Virus record (IMG/VR): IMGVR_UViG_3300010354_000046
Location: 1-64,000 of that record
Source of the DNA: a virus
Length of the DNA stretch: 64,000 nt
Reading direction: 5' to 3' (one strand)
Shown: piece after piece, positions 37,506 through 44,227 of the stretch
How positions within the stretch are numbered: the first letter of the stretch is position 1
How the letters are laid out: each line of letters begins with the position of its first letter
Program-made: the position numbers and the translations under genes
Notes under the pieces: generated by a model
The model's database searches: none
What the model was told of the DNA's origin: nothing
The model's input: the letters and a program-made list of their open reading frames with translations, nothing else

Positions 37506-37634
37506 ATGTCAGAAGCAAAAGCCGCATTGTATGCAAAGCTCGCAAGTTTGCAAGCACTAACAGACTTAGACGACGACCTCATGCAAGACGCTATTAGTGC
37601 GCTCGCACAAGCCATAGAAGACCATGTAGCGTAA
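37506..37634 (+). CDS. 42-residue helical early protein
   Basis: MSEAKAALYAKLASLQALTD then DLDDDLMQDAISALAQAIED; acidic helical hairpin with a heptad pattern, no known family. Start chosen at 37506 behind GGGAGC and the consensus promoter. First gene of the early array. Confidence 0.65.
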   Translation: MSEAKAALYAKLASLQALTDLDDDLMQDAISALAQAIEDHVA

Positions 37635-37654
37635 ACGCAACGGTCGAGTGCGGC

Positions 37655-37697
37655 CAAAGACCCTTCGGTTGACTGGGTCTTTGTTTTGTGCTATAAT
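37655..37697 (+). promoter_or_regulatory. Hairpin-nested early promoter (PeSL-like) 1
   Basis: Perfect 9-bp stem CAAAGACCC/GGGTCTTTG (37655-37663, 37675-37683) with an 11-base loop containing the -35 TTGACT (37669-37674); -10 TATAAT (37692-37697); 17-bp spacer. Stem plus following T-rich bases could also terminate the upstream gene. Confidence 0.85.
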
Positions 37698-37728
37698 ATA
37701 TGCATAAGTTAAGGAATTGGAGCGAACA

Positions 37729-38055
37729 ATGGCCCGTAACCGCAAGATCCGTAGTGATTGCAATTATATCATCTATGAGGCAGTATCTGCTACGGGTGAA
37801 AACTACATTGGCTTGACACGTAAGTCCGAGTCCACTGTCCGCAAGTCGGTGCTAGAGCGTTGGCGTAAGCATCGGAGCCGTGCTCGTAACGAGAACCGCT
37901 TGTGGGCCCTGTATGTCTACTTGAAGACTGGCGGCTTGGACCTCGCTTGGGAACATCGCGTTCTAGAGATCGTACGTGGCCGCCGGGAAGCCTACGCCCG
38001 TGAACGTGAGATTGTCAAGGCTTTGGCACCATCGCTGAACGATCAGTACCTATAA
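37729..38055 (+). CDS. GIY-YIG nuclease-domain protein
   Basis: 108 residues from the ATG at 37729. YIIYEAVSATGENYIGLTRK holds the GIY and YIG elements (IYE...YIG), then RWRKHRSRARNE (Arg motif), and REAYAREREIVKAL with the catalytic-type Glu near the C-terminus, ending LN. A compact GIY-YIG domain without an added DNA-binding part, as in small homing-type or host-DNA-degrading phage enzymes. Confidence 0.75.
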   Translation: MARNRKIRSDCNYIIYEAVSATGENYIGLTRKSESTVRKSVLERWRKHRSRARNENRLWALYVYLKTGGLDLAWEHRVLEIVRGRREAYAREREIVKALAPSLNDQYL

Positions 38056-38092
38056 CCTTTCGGTTGACATGGGTACTGATTCCTGCTATAAT
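38044..38092 (+). promoter_or_regulatory. Hairpin-nested early promoter 2
   Basis: CAGTACC (38044-38050, in the end of the GIY-YIG gene) pairs with GGTACTG (38072-38078) around the -35 TTGACA (38064-38069); -10 TATAAT (38087-38092); 17-bp spacer. Confidence 0.75.
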
Positions 38093-38124
38093 TAAGGCTA
38101 CAGTAAACGAACAAGGAGCGAAAC

Positions 38125-38850
38125 ATGTTCAAATTGCTTTCCACAGCTAATCCCAAAATCCAAAAGGGCACGGCTCACGGCTATCTGTCGTTCATCCTGC
38201 ATCTTGCACCTGCTGACTTGTCGGGCAAGGAAGTCTGCCCTAAGCGGACCAAGGGTTGCACGGACGCCTGCTTGAATACGGCAGGGCGTGGCGGTATGTT
38301 CAAACGTGGTGAAACTACCAACGTGATCCAAAAGGCACGTATTCGCAAGACCCGTTACTTCTTTGAGAACCGTGACGCTTTCATGGCAGATTTGGTTGAG
38401 GACATCATGCGGGCTGTGAACTTTGCACGCCGCAAGGGTTTGACGCCCGTGTTCCGCTTAAATGGTACATCGGACTTGAGCTGGGAGAAGTACCCAGTTC
38501 CCAACCATGGCAAGAACATCTTTGACGCTTTCAGTACACTACAGTTCTACGACTACACCAAGGTCCTGGGCCGTAAGACAAAGGACATCCCCAACTACCA
38601 CTTGACATTCAGTGCCGCAGAGGACAATCAAGAGGATGTGGTTAACGCTATGATCCAGGGCATGAATGTTGCAATGGTATTTGATCGGCTCCCAGAGACT
38701 TACATGGGCAAGCCCGTGTTCAATGCAGATGAAACGGATCTGCGCTTTTTGGATCCCAAAGGTGTTATACTTGGGCTCAAAGCCAAGGGTCGTGCTAAGA
38801 AGGACACTTCGGGCTTCGTGCGCCGTGTGATTGACATCAAGCCCGTTTGA
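38125..38850 (+). CDS. Gp88-like protein (PF17338 type)
   Basis: 241 residues. GYLSFILHLAPADLSGKEVC, KGCTDACLNTAGRGG, FRLNGTSDLSWEKY, LQFYDYTKVLGRK, YHLTFSAAED and KGVILGLKAKGRAKKDTSGF are the conserved blocks of the gene product 88 family found in many phages (first noted in mycobacteriophages). The cysteines suggest a metal site. Function of the family is unknown; early expression implies host interaction. Its last codons carry the -35 box of the next promoter. Confidence 0.88.
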   Translation: MFKLLSTANPKIQKGTAHGYLSFILHLAPADLSGKEVCPKRTKGCTDACLNTAGRGGMFKRGETTNVIQKARIRKTRYFFENRDAFMADLVEDIMRAVNFARRKGLTPVFRLNGTSDLSWEKYPVPNHGKNIFDAFSTLQFYDYTKVLGRKTKDIPNYHLTFSAAEDNQEDVVNAMIQGMNVAMVFDRLPETYMGKPVFNADETDLRFLDPKGVILGLKAKGRAKKDTSGFVRRVIDIKPV

Positions 38851-38859
38851 TGCTATACT
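38831..38859 (+). promoter_or_regulatory. Gene-end-embedded early promoter
   Basis: TTGACA (38831-38836) is coded within the last codons of the Gp88-like gene (Ile-Asp-Ile); 17-bp spacer; TATACT (38854-38859). Confidence 0.8.
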
Positions 38860-38883
38860 ATAGGCTACAGTAAAGGAGCGACA

Positions 38884-39165
38884 ATGAAACAAGACTATAC
38901 CATGTATATCTACAAGACAGATCGTCGTAAAAAGAGCGGCGAGCGTCTTGTCAGCACTACCGTTTGGCGCGATCGTGACCCGGACAGCATGCGTCGCGAG
39001 TGCAACGAACTCTATGATCTGTACCCTGCGACCAAAGGCTACCGGTTTGAGTACGTGCCTACAATGAAGACGGTCAAGAACTTGATGACAGGTCAAGACA
39101 TTCAGATCCCGCATGATACACCTAGATCGTGCGACCCTAGTTCAGAACTCTATTGGAGCATGTGA
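38884..39165 (+). CDS. Conserved early phage protein
   Basis: 93 residues. YTMYIYKTDRRKKSGERLVS, CNELYDLYPATKGYRFEYVP, MKTVKNLMTGQDIQIPHDTP. The segment GYRFEYVPTMKTVKNLMTG is one I recall in hypothetical proteins of large phages. Small alpha/beta protein. AAAGGAGCG ribosome-binding site. Confidence 0.7.
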   Translation: MKQDYTMYIYKTDRRKKSGERLVSTTVWRDRDPDSMRRECNELYDLYPATKGYRFEYVPTMKTVKNLMTGQDIQIPHDTPRSCDPSSELYWSM

Positions 39166-39257
39166 TGTGGGAGTTTATTCGATTTTTACAGGTAACCGCC
39201 ATAGTGGCGCTGGGATGGATCATTGCTCTTGTAGCATATCTCCTTAGCCTGTTGTAA
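39165..39257 (+). CDS. 30-residue membrane micropeptide
   Basis: MWEFIRFLQVTAIVALGWII then ALVAYLLSLL: one membrane helix. Start overlaps the preceding stop (TGATG), so it is coupled to the 93-residue gene. Confidence 0.55.
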   Translation: MWEFIRFLQVTAIVALGWIIALVAYLLSLL

Positions 39258-39297
39258 TAACCTTTCGGTTGACAGGGTTATTGAAAGATGCTATACT
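39256..39297 (+). promoter_or_regulatory. Hairpin-nested early promoter 3
   Basis: AATAACC (39256-39262)/GGTTATT (39276-39282) stem; -35 TTGACA (39269-39274) in the loop; -10 TATACT (39292-39297); 17-bp spacer. Confidence 0.85.
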
Positions 39298-39299
39298 AT

Positions 39300-39426
39300 A
39301 GGCTAAGTTAAAGAAGCAAGGCGATCCTCAAATGCAAGGACCCACGCGAAAGCAAAAAGGGTCGTAGCCAAGGGATACGAAGCGAGTTTGGAGACTCGGC
39401 CTAAGCAAACCAAACTAGGAGCAATC
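39300..39426 (+). promoter_or_regulatory. Structured 5-prime leader, unidentified
   Basis: Unlike the 30-base leaders elsewhere in the array, this gene has about 125 bases between promoter and start. Stems visible: GACCC/GGGTC (about 39340-39363), TCGTA/TACGA (39362-39380) and CGAGT/ACTCG (39383-39398). An 11-codon frame starts at 39331. It matches no riboswitch consensus I can recall. Confidence 0.45.
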
Positions 39427-39702
39427 ATGGACGTCAAGCAAATCAATCAAGCCATCATGTTCGGTACTTGGACTGATGTAGAGATCTCTAGCATGATCGA
39501 CGCTATCAAGTGGGCTCGCGCCAGTATGGCCAAACGTGTCAAGGCCAGCATGGCACTGGGCGATCCTGTCAAGTTCACTAGCCAAAAGACCGGCATGACC
39601 TATGTGGGCAAGGTAGAGAAGATCGCTGTCAAATACGTGACAGTCAACACGGGTGCAGGTCGCTGGAAGGTGCCCGCTAATATGCTACAGCCTGTGGCAT
39701 AA
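39427..39702 (+). CDS. Conserved early phage protein with structured leader
   Basis: 91 residues from the ATG at 39427 (AGGAGCAATC upstream). MDVKQINQAIMFGTWTDVEI, MIDAIKWARASMAKRVKASM, then a small barrel-like segment FTSQKTGMTYVGKVEKIAVK, VTVNTGAGRWKVPANMLQPV. Seen as hypothetical in other large phages. The SH3-like C-terminus could bind nucleic acid. Confidence 0.7.
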   Translation: MDVKQINQAIMFGTWTDVEISSMIDAIKWARASMAKRVKASMALGDPVKFTSQKTGMTYVGKVEKIAVKYVTVNTGAGRWKVPANMLQPVA

Positions 39703-39711
39703 ACGCAACAC

Positions 39712-39757
39712 AACCAAAGACCCTTTGGTTGACTGGGTCTTTGGTTTGTGCTATAAT
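39712..39757 (+). promoter_or_regulatory. Hairpin-nested early promoter 4 (longest stem)
   Basis: Perfect 12-bp stem AACCAAAGACCC/GGGTCTTTGGTT (39712-39723, 39735-39746); 11-base loop holding TTGACT (39729-39734); -10 TATAAT (39752-39757); 17-bp spacer. Confidence 0.88.
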
Positions 39758-39786
39758 ACGTGTATTGTAAAACAAAGGAGCGAACT

Positions 39787-40020
39787 ATGTTACACAATAC
39801 ACTAGCAAAAGCCCGTTTACAGTTTAATAAAAAACTGGAGATGTATAAACTAATCTGTGCATTTAATGTAACAGAGACAAACAAAAAGGGTCAATTAAAA
39901 TTCCCTGTAGAGAAAAAGTGCAATTATGTCTCGGGACATATAGAACTCTCAGAGCTGCCGCGTGTGCTAGACACAGCAAAAAAGGTCTTGCGTACAAACA
40001 ACATCGTAATCGTAGAATAA
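39787..40020 (+). CDS. Small basic early protein
   Basis: 77 residues from the ATG at 39787 (AAAGGAGCG upstream). LHNTLAKARLQFNKKLEMYK, VTETNKKGQLKFPVEKKCNY, SELPRVLDTAKKVLRTNNIV. Unrecognised; AT-rich codons differ from the more GC-rich neighbours. Confidence 0.65.
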   Translation: MLHNTLAKARLQFNKKLEMYKLICAFNVTETNKKGQLKFPVEKKCNYVSGHIELSELPRVLDTAKKVLRTNNIVIVE

Positions 40021-40030
40021 GGAGCAAACA

Positions 40031-40378
40031 ATGCAAACAGTAAAATTTAACGTTGGGGGCGACGGCCTGTGGTCTAAGGTAAAAGGCTCAGTAGAGATTA
40101 CGGACATGCGTCTGGGCTATGTAGACGAATATAGGGACTTTGGAGAGCTGTGCGTGTACTTTAACACCGAACATTGGGACGTTAACGTTGACGGCTTAAT
40201 TTATACAGACAAGACCTTTAGGCAAGACTTGATACAGTTTTGCAAAGAGCATGGACTTGTGGTAGACCTGTGCTACAGCGAGCAGGGTATGCAGGGAGAC
40301 GACTATGTTAGCTTTGACGTGGGTAGGGACTTTATTGCCAGCTGGGACGCTAAGTTTGGAGTCCCCATTGCTGAATAA
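40031..40378 (+). CDS. Conserved early hypothetical protein
   Basis: 115 residues: FNVGGDGLWSKVKGSVEITD, YRDFGELCVYFNTEHWDVNV, YTDKTFRQDLIQFCKEHGLV, SEQGMQGDDYVSFDVGRDFI. Beta-rich and acidic. Ten bases after the previous gene with AAGGAGC. Confidence 0.65.
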   Translation: MQTVKFNVGGDGLWSKVKGSVEITDMRLGYVDEYRDFGELCVYFNTEHWDVNVDGLIYTDKTFRQDLIQFCKEHGLVVDLCYSEQGMQGDDYVSFDVGRDFIASWDAKFGVPIAE

Positions 40379-40592
40379 TATTTTACAGTGGGCGGGCACA
40401 GCCTGCCTGCTTACCATGTACGTATTAATGTCGTTCTTCCCGAACCTACATCCTTGGAACATTGTCTGCGGAGTACTAGGCGGAGCATGCTATCTAGCAT
40501 GGACTATCCGTGTTGCAAATAAGCCACAGATGCTGGTCAATGCTGTAGCAATAACCATAGGCGCTGTAGGGTTATATCGGGCATGGGCTTGA
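40368..40592 (+). CDS. Small membrane protein, probable TTG start
   Basis: 74 residues if it starts at TTG 40368, six bases after GGAG inside the preceding gene; no ATG fits. Three membrane segments: LQWAGTACLLTMYVLMSFFP, WNIVCGVLGGACYLAWTIRV, MLVNAVAITIGAVGLYRAWA. The Trp-Asn and ANKPQMLVN pattern resembles small transporter-like YgjV or SemiSWEET proteins but is not decisive. Its stop codon is part of the next -35 box. Confidence 0.65.
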   Translation: MLNNILQWAGTACLLTMYVLMSFFPNLHPWNIVCGVLGGACYLAWTIRVANKPQMLVNAVAITIGAVGLYRAWA

Positions 40593-40617
40593 CACAGCAG
40601 CCAAAAGGCGCTATAAT
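40589..40617 (+). promoter_or_regulatory. Early promoter with the upstream stop codon inside the -35 box
   Basis: TTGACA (40589-40594) contains the TGA stop of the membrane-protein gene; 17-bp spacer; TATAAT (40612-40617). Confidence 0.85.
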
Positions 40618-40646
40618 TAAGGCATAGTAAACAAAAGGAGCGAGCG

Positions 40647-40997
40647 ATGAGTATTACTATTTCTGGCATTGATTTTGTCAAGCCTGGCGAACTGCTCTAC
40701 TCTAATCCCCGTGCTATTGACATTCTCGTGCGTGAGATTGTGTCTAGCATGGCTGAGAGTAGCATTGACCTGATCTGCGATGCTGGGCCCACTGAGTACC
40801 CAAACAAGGCTAGCATTGAGGACTGCCTCACTGGGTGCAGTGAAATGGGTGTGGACTTCGTTGAGGACATGATCAACGAACTGCGCGACAAATTGGTAGC
40901 ACGCCTGCAAGCCGTAAAGGTCAAGCCCGTTGTCAAGGAAATCCACTTCGATGAGAAGGGTTATTCCGATGTCGTGGTTGACATTGAGCTCGTTTGA
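40647..40997 (+). CDS. Early hypothetical protein
   Basis: 116 residues: SGIDFVKPGELLYSNPRAID, MGVDFVEDMINELRDKLVAR, HFDEKGYSDVVVDIELV. Helical, acidic, unrecognised. The final Val-Val-Asp-Ile codons (GTT GAC ATT) supply the next -35 box. Confidence 0.65.
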   Translation: MSITISGIDFVKPGELLYSNPRAIDILVREIVSSMAESSIDLICDAGPTEYPNKASIEDCLTGCSEMGVDFVEDMINELRDKLVARLQAVKVKPVVKEIHFDEKGYSDVVVDIELV

Positions 40998-41006
40998 GCT
41001 TATAAT
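40978..41006 (+). promoter_or_regulatory. Gene-end-embedded early promoter
   Basis: TTGACA (40978-40983) in the last codons of the upstream gene; 17-bp spacer; TATAAT (41001-41006). Confidence 0.85.
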
Positions 41007-41035
41007 AGAGTTATTGTTTAACAAAGGAGCGAACT

Positions 41036-41305
41036 ATGTCAAACTACCCTAACATGTCCTACTGCATGTGCAACAACACTCTCATGGCCCTGCGCCAAGT
41101 AATGGACGCCATGCAAGAGGAAGGTCCTATGTTCTTGCGTGAAATCAGCAAGGACGAGTACCGCTCTTACCGGGCCCTGTTTGACGCCTGCGAGAGCTTC
41201 CTCACTCTCAGCGAAGAGCTGGAGACTATTGTAGAGGAAGAAGACTACCACGATGGACAGCCCGACGAAGCTCAGGAGTGGCATGACTTCGACCCCGACT
41301 GCTAA
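41036..41305 (+). CDS. Conserved early hypothetical protein
   Basis: 89 residues: SYCMCNNTLMALRQVMDAMQ, FLREISKDEYRSYRALFDAC, then an acidic tail with HDGQPDEAQEW. The N-terminal SYCMxxNTLxALRQVxDAM is a pattern I recall from large-phage proteins. Two cysteines (Cys-x-Cys) may bind metal. Confidence 0.65.
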   Translation: MSNYPNMSYCMCNNTLMALRQVMDAMQEEGPMFLREISKDEYRSYRALFDACESFLTLSEELETIVEEEDYHDGQPDEAQEWHDFDPDC

Positions 41306-41314
41306 GGAGTAGAC

Positions 41315-41545
41315 ATGATCACAGCAGACACACTCAAAGTCCTTACAGGGTTTGGGCCGCAAGGCCTTACTACATTGATTCGTCGTGCAGGCTACAAGGA
41401 GGACACCTTTACGGGTGCAAAGTTCCTGGGCTTGACTAACGGCGGACAGTTCTGCTACCTCTGCACCTACAAGGGCGAGTTCGAGGACACCTGTAAGGTT
41501 TTCCTTACAGTCAACAAGGACGGAACTGTAAGGGCAGAGTACTAA
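41315..41545 (+). CDS. Small early protein
   Basis: 76 residues: ADTLKVLTGFGPQGLTTLIR, FLGLTNGGQFCYLCTYKGEF, KVFLTVNKDGTVRAEY. Compact alpha/beta with Cys-x-x-Cys; unrecognised. Same transcript as the 89-residue gene. Confidence 0.65.
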   Translation: MITADTLKVLTGFGPQGLTTLIRRAGYKEDTFTGAKFLGLTNGGQFCYLCTYKGEFEDTCKVFLTVNKDGTVRAEY

Positions 41546-41585
41546 TACCCGTTCGGTTGACACGGGTATTGATTGATGTTATACT
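41544..41585 (+). promoter_or_regulatory. Hairpin-nested early promoter 5
   Basis: Perfect 8-bp stem AATACCCG/CGGGTATT (41544-41551, 41563-41570); 11-base loop with TTGACA (41557-41562); -10 TATACT (41580-41585); 17-bp spacer. The stem begins at the stop codon of the upstream gene. Confidence 0.87.
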
Positions 41586-41615
41586 ATAGGCACAGTAACA
41601 AAACAGGAGCGTGAA

Positions 41616-42071
41616 ATGGCAACTCGAAGCACTATTGCATTGGAATTCGCAGACGGTACTGTCCAGCAGGTCTACTGCCACTGGGACGGCTACATTGATC
41701 ACAACGGCAAAATTCTGTTTGAGAACTATTCGAATCCCTTTATCCTGCGCGACTTGATTGACATGGGCGACATTAGCTCGCTGGGTCCCAAAGTCGGCAC
41801 CAAGCATCCGTTTAGCCCGCATGGCGATGGCGACAAGGCTGCATACGATGCGGCACAAGAGGCAGGCTACACTACATTCTACGGACGCGACAGAGGCGAA
41901 GACGGAGTGAGTGCTAAGAAGTTCAAAGACTTCGAGGACTACAAAGCCAATCACCAATATGAGGAATATGAGTATATTCTGCGTACCGACGGGCTGTGGT
42001 ATGTGTCGCAATACGGACGCCCCTACGAGCTGCTGTCAGCAGCTCTGCAACGTCAACTGGAGGAAGCATGA
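41616..42071 (+). CDS. Conserved early phage protein (MATRSTIALEF family)
   Basis: 151 residues. MATRSTIALEFADGTVQQVY, CHWDGYIDHNGKILFENYSN, DRGEDGVSAKKFKDFEDYKA, YILRTDGLWYVSQYGRPYEL. This family is frequent in T4-like and other large phages as a hypothetical protein; I know no function. Beta-rich N-terminal domain and a variable C-terminus. Overlaps the next gene by four bases. Confidence 0.75.
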   Translation: MATRSTIALEFADGTVQQVYCHWDGYIDHNGKILFENYSNPFILRDLIDMGDISSLGPKVGTKHPFSPHGDGDKAAYDAAQEAGYTTFYGRDRGEDGVSAKKFKDFEDYKANHQYEEYEYILRTDGLWYVSQYGRPYELLSAALQRQLEEA

Positions 42072-42283
42072 AAACAGTCCGAGTAGAGACACTTCTAGTC
42101 CAGGAACTCGAAGTTCCTGATGACTGGGAACGAGAGCACGTCTACGACTTCCTTGGAGAGTATCAGAGCTTCCGTACTGCGTTCCAAGGTGTCAGCAACG
42201 AAGATCAAACAGCTAGGATCGTAGACCTTATGGTCCTAGAGGAAACGGTAACTGAACTAGGTGAGGAGGCCTACGATGAGTAA
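42068..42283 (+). CDS. Small acidic early protein
   Basis: 71 residues from the ATG at 42068: VRVETLLVQELEVPDDWERE, FLGEYQSFRTAFQGVSNEDQ, ending in an acidic helix. Unrecognised. Overlaps both neighbours, so coupled. Confidence 0.65.
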   Translation: MKTVRVETLLVQELEVPDDWEREHVYDFLGEYQSFRTAFQGVSNEDQTARIVDLMVLEETVTELGEEAYDE

Positions 42284-42452
42284 AATGAGTGAACTGGCAT
42301 ACGACATTGAGCAACTATACATTGAAGGACTCAATGTAGGGCAGATTGCCCGTGAGCTGAATTGTCCCAAAGAGATTGTTCAAGACTGGCTGGCAGATCA
42401 AAGCCTGCGAGAGTTCGAGGATCTCGACCCGTACAACACCGTCAACAGCTAA
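42276..42452 (+). CDS. Small helix-turn-helix protein
   Basis: 58 residues from the ATG at 42276. LAYDIEQLYIEGLNVGQIAR then ELNCPKEIVQDWLADQS is a helix-turn-helix of the Hin/sigma region-4 type. Last gene of a three-gene early unit; could be a small transcriptional regulator. Confidence 0.65.
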   Translation: MSKMSELAYDIEQLYIEGLNVGQIARELNCPKEIVQDWLADQSLREFEDLDPYNTVNS

Positions 42453-42517
42453 GTTTCGCGGGCCCTATCGCCTGGGTACTCTCTATAGGACCTGTACCCT
42501 GCAACCTGGGCCTGCCA

Positions 42518-42533
42518 CCGCACTCGACCGTTG
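42518..42533 (+). repeat. 16-bp element CCGCACTCGACCGTTG, inverted relative to 37638-37653
   Basis: Exact reverse complement of 37638-37653, and a near copy lies at 44992-45007 (CCGCACTCGCCTGTTG). Each is just upstream of a hairpin-nested promoter, in the gap after the preceding gene. Confidence 0.6.
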
Positions 42534-42544
42534 TATAGATGCAA

Positions 42545-42584
42545 CAACCCTTCGATTGACTTGGGTATTGAAAGATGCTATACT
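42545..42584 (+). promoter_or_regulatory. Early promoter with degenerate hairpin
   Basis: CAACCC (42545-42550) and GGGTATTG (42563-42570) form a bulged stem around TTGACT (42556-42561); -10 TATACT (42579-42584); 17-bp spacer. Confidence 0.75.
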
Positions 42585-42614
42585 ATAGGCTAAGTTAAAC
42601 AAACAGGAGCAGAC

Positions 42615-42824
42615 ATGGAACTTCAACTTCAGAACCCAATGCAAGTTAAGATTGCAGATCTGCTGTGGGTAGCCCAAACCCAGCGCGAAGTCACAGCAAT
42701 CCTTAATACCTTTGGGCACGATGCTCGTGTAGTCTATGAGCTCATGGTTGCCGCTAGTTTTGACAACATCACTGATACCCAGGACGCTGATAGGGTTATT
42801 AAGCGTTTGGTTGACAAGCAGTGA
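42615..42824 (+). CDS. Small conserved early protein
   Basis: 69 residues: IADLLWVAQTQREVTAILNT, FGHDARVVYELMVAASFDNI, TQDADRVIKRLVDKQ. Helical, seen in other phages as I recall. Its final Val-Asp-Lys codons carry the next -35 box. Confidence 0.65.
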   Translation: MELQLQNPMQVKIADLLWVAQTQREVTAILNTFGHDARVVYELMVAASFDNITDTQDADRVIKRLVDKQ

Positions 42825-42839
42825 TTTTGGTGCTATACT
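42811..42839 (+). promoter_or_regulatory. Gene-end-embedded early promoter
   Basis: TTGACA (42811-42816) within the last codons (Val-Asp-Lys-Gln) of the upstream gene; 17-bp spacer; TATACT (42834-42839). Confidence 0.82.
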
Positions 42840-42870
42840 ATAGGCTAAGTTAAACAAACAAGGAGCGCAA

Positions 42871-43128
42871 ATGAAAGAGTTGAAAGAGTTCGTGGATCGC
42901 GAGAACAAGTGGAGTGCTATCTTTGGTAGCCCTGCACTGAGCCTGCAGAGTGCGGCAGATCGCAAGAAGATCGCTAACAAGATTGATTCCTGCCTGAGCC
43001 CAGAGAACTTGACCTGCGATGGAGAGATCAGCCATGCAGAAGCCAATCGCAAGTTCCGCTTCCTCACTAAGGCCGCAGAGCAATTGATGAAGTTGGATCC
43101 CTCTGTTGAAATTCACGAATACTACTAA
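42871..43128 (+). CDS. Early hypothetical protein
   Basis: 85 residues, helical and charged: ELKEFVDRENKWSAIFGSPA, SQADRKKIANKI-like middle (AADRKKIANKIDSCLSPENL), AEANRKFRFLTKAAEQLMKL. Unrecognised. AAGGAGCG site. Confidence 0.65.
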   Translation: MKELKEFVDRENKWSAIFGSPALSLQSAADRKKIANKIDSCLSPENLTCDGEISHAEANRKFRFLTKAAEQLMKLDPSVEIHEYY

Positions 43129-43137
43129 GGAGCGAAC

Positions 43138-43719
43138 ATGCCTAATTGGTGCAACAACACAGTCACCCTGCGTCACAAAGATTCTGCGATGGTCCAGCGA
43201 GCCCAAGAGGCACTGGCCAATGGCAGACTTCTGCAGGAGTTCATTCCTTGCCCACAGGACTTGATTGATACTGTAGCAGGCTTCATGGGAGAAGACAAGC
43301 GTGAAGCACACGAAGCACAGCAGAAGCGCAACATTGAGAATCACGGCTATGCCAATTGGTATGACTGGAATGTGGCCAACTGGGGAACCAAATGGGATGT
43401 AGGCGGCGATGACGGCTTGACACAGCGTCTGGATCCTAACACGCTAGAAGCAAGTTTTGACAGCGCATGGGCTCCTCCAGTTAATGCCTACGAGAAGCTC
43501 TGTGCCCTAGGCTTTGAGATTGAAGCATACTACAATGAGCCCGGCATGGCGTTCTGTGGTAAGTGGAGTGGCGACGAAGACGACTACTCGGATGACTATT
43601 ACGAATACGGTGGTGAAACCTCTGCCACTGTGCGAGAAGCAATCGGCGAAGAGCTAGATGACTTCTGGTGTATTTCAGAGGATATGGCCAACTGGGAAGA
43701 AGAAAATGCAGAAGAATAA
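43138..43719 (+). CDS. Api92-like ferredoxin-fold protein (DUF1281/YubB type)
   Basis: 193 residues. MPNWCNNTVTLRHKDSAMVQ, LQEFIPCPQDLID, YANWYDWNVANWGTKWDVGG, FDSAWAPPVNAYEKLCALGF and FEIEAYYNEPGMAFCGKWSG match the conserved blocks of the Api92-like/YubB family found on phages and plasmids. Function of the family unknown. Acidic C-terminal tail. AAGGAGCGAAC site. Confidence 0.88.
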   Translation: MPNWCNNTVTLRHKDSAMVQRAQEALANGRLLQEFIPCPQDLIDTVAGFMGEDKREAHEAQQKRNIENHGYANWYDWNVANWGTKWDVGGDDGLTQRLDPNTLEASFDSAWAPPVNAYEKLCALGFEIEAYYNEPGMAFCGKWSGDEDDYSDDYYEYGGETSATVREAIGEELDDFWCISEDMANWEEENAEE

Positions 43720-43852
43720 CAGGACTCTTAACCAAGAGCACGAACGCAGGCAAGAAGGGCGGGTGCGCCCCAAACAGCCGGAATACGATTTCAAACCCTT
43801 GGAAGAAGTTATAGCCATTTGGGTGCGGGAAAGGTTAAATACTCCAACATGA
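43706..43852 (+). CDS. Small basic protein
   Basis: 48 residues from the ATG at 43706, inside the end of the Api92-like gene: NRTLNQEHERRQEGRVRPKQ, FKPLEEVIAIWVRERLN. Strongly basic start. Unrecognised; overlaps the next gene by four bases. Confidence 0.55.
   Translation: MQKNNRTLNQEHERRQEGRVRPKQPEYDFKPLEEVIAIWVRERLNTPT
43835..43842 (+). promoter_or_regulatory. Late-type TAAATA element
   Basis: TTAAATAC only seven bases before the 43849 start; if active, the transcript would be leaderless, so a weak call. Confidence 0.35.
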
Positions 43853-44148
43853 GTAGACTTCAACTATATGGCAGACCTTGGGTTGTCTTTGACGCCCAGA
43901 ACAAGGACCATCGTCGTTGGTTTGCTGAATTCAACAAGAACCTTTCCTGGAAGAACTGCCCTGTGCGCTTCGTGGTAAACGAGGATCACGGTGACTTGAT
44001 TACACAAATTCAACGCTCTCTAATCCAATTTTATGTGGATAAAGAGTTTGGCACTGATGCAGACCCGCATACCCGTACCAAACCGGGTGTTGTAGGAAAA
44101 CAACAGAAAAAGGTTAACCAAAAGAAGCAAAAACCGGTTGACAATTAA
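43849..44148 (+). CDS. Conserved phage protein (RPWVVFDAQNKDHRRWF)
   Basis: 99 residues. LYGRPWVVFDAQNKDHRRWF, NCPVRFVVNEDHGDLITQIQ, YVDKEFGTDADPHTRTKPGV and a Lys/Gln-rich tail. The N-terminal pattern (Y)GRPWVVF...(K/R)(D/E)HR is one I recall in large-phage proteins. The last codons (CCG GTT GAC AAT) contain the next -35 box. Confidence 0.7.
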   Translation: MSRLQLYGRPWVVFDAQNKDHRRWFAEFNKNLSWKNCPVRFVVNEDHGDLITQIQRSLIQFYVDKEFGTDADPHTRTKPGVVGKQQKKVNQKKQKPVDN

Positions 44149-44166
44149 CCAATTCGAACTTATAAT
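44138..44166 (+). promoter_or_regulatory. Gene-end-embedded early promoter
   Basis: TTGACA (44138-44143) in the codons for Val-Asp-Asn at the end of the upstream gene; 17-bp spacer; TATAAT (44161-44166). Confidence 0.83.
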
Positions 44167-44227
44167 TTAAACATGCTGAAGAATGGTTCTGAGGCATACT
44201 TTTTAAACACACAGAAAGAGGCACATT

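Noticed and set aside
39300-39426. Possible known riboswitch (glutamine, cyclic di-GMP or similar) before the 91-residue gene
   Set aside because: The conserved cores of those classes as I know them are absent; left as an unidentified structured leader.
41039-41563. A 174-codon open frame on the minus strand opposite the early genes
   Set aside because: It covers two well-placed plus-strand genes with ribosome-binding sites and promoters, and crosses a hairpin-nested promoter; composition is that of an antisense frame.
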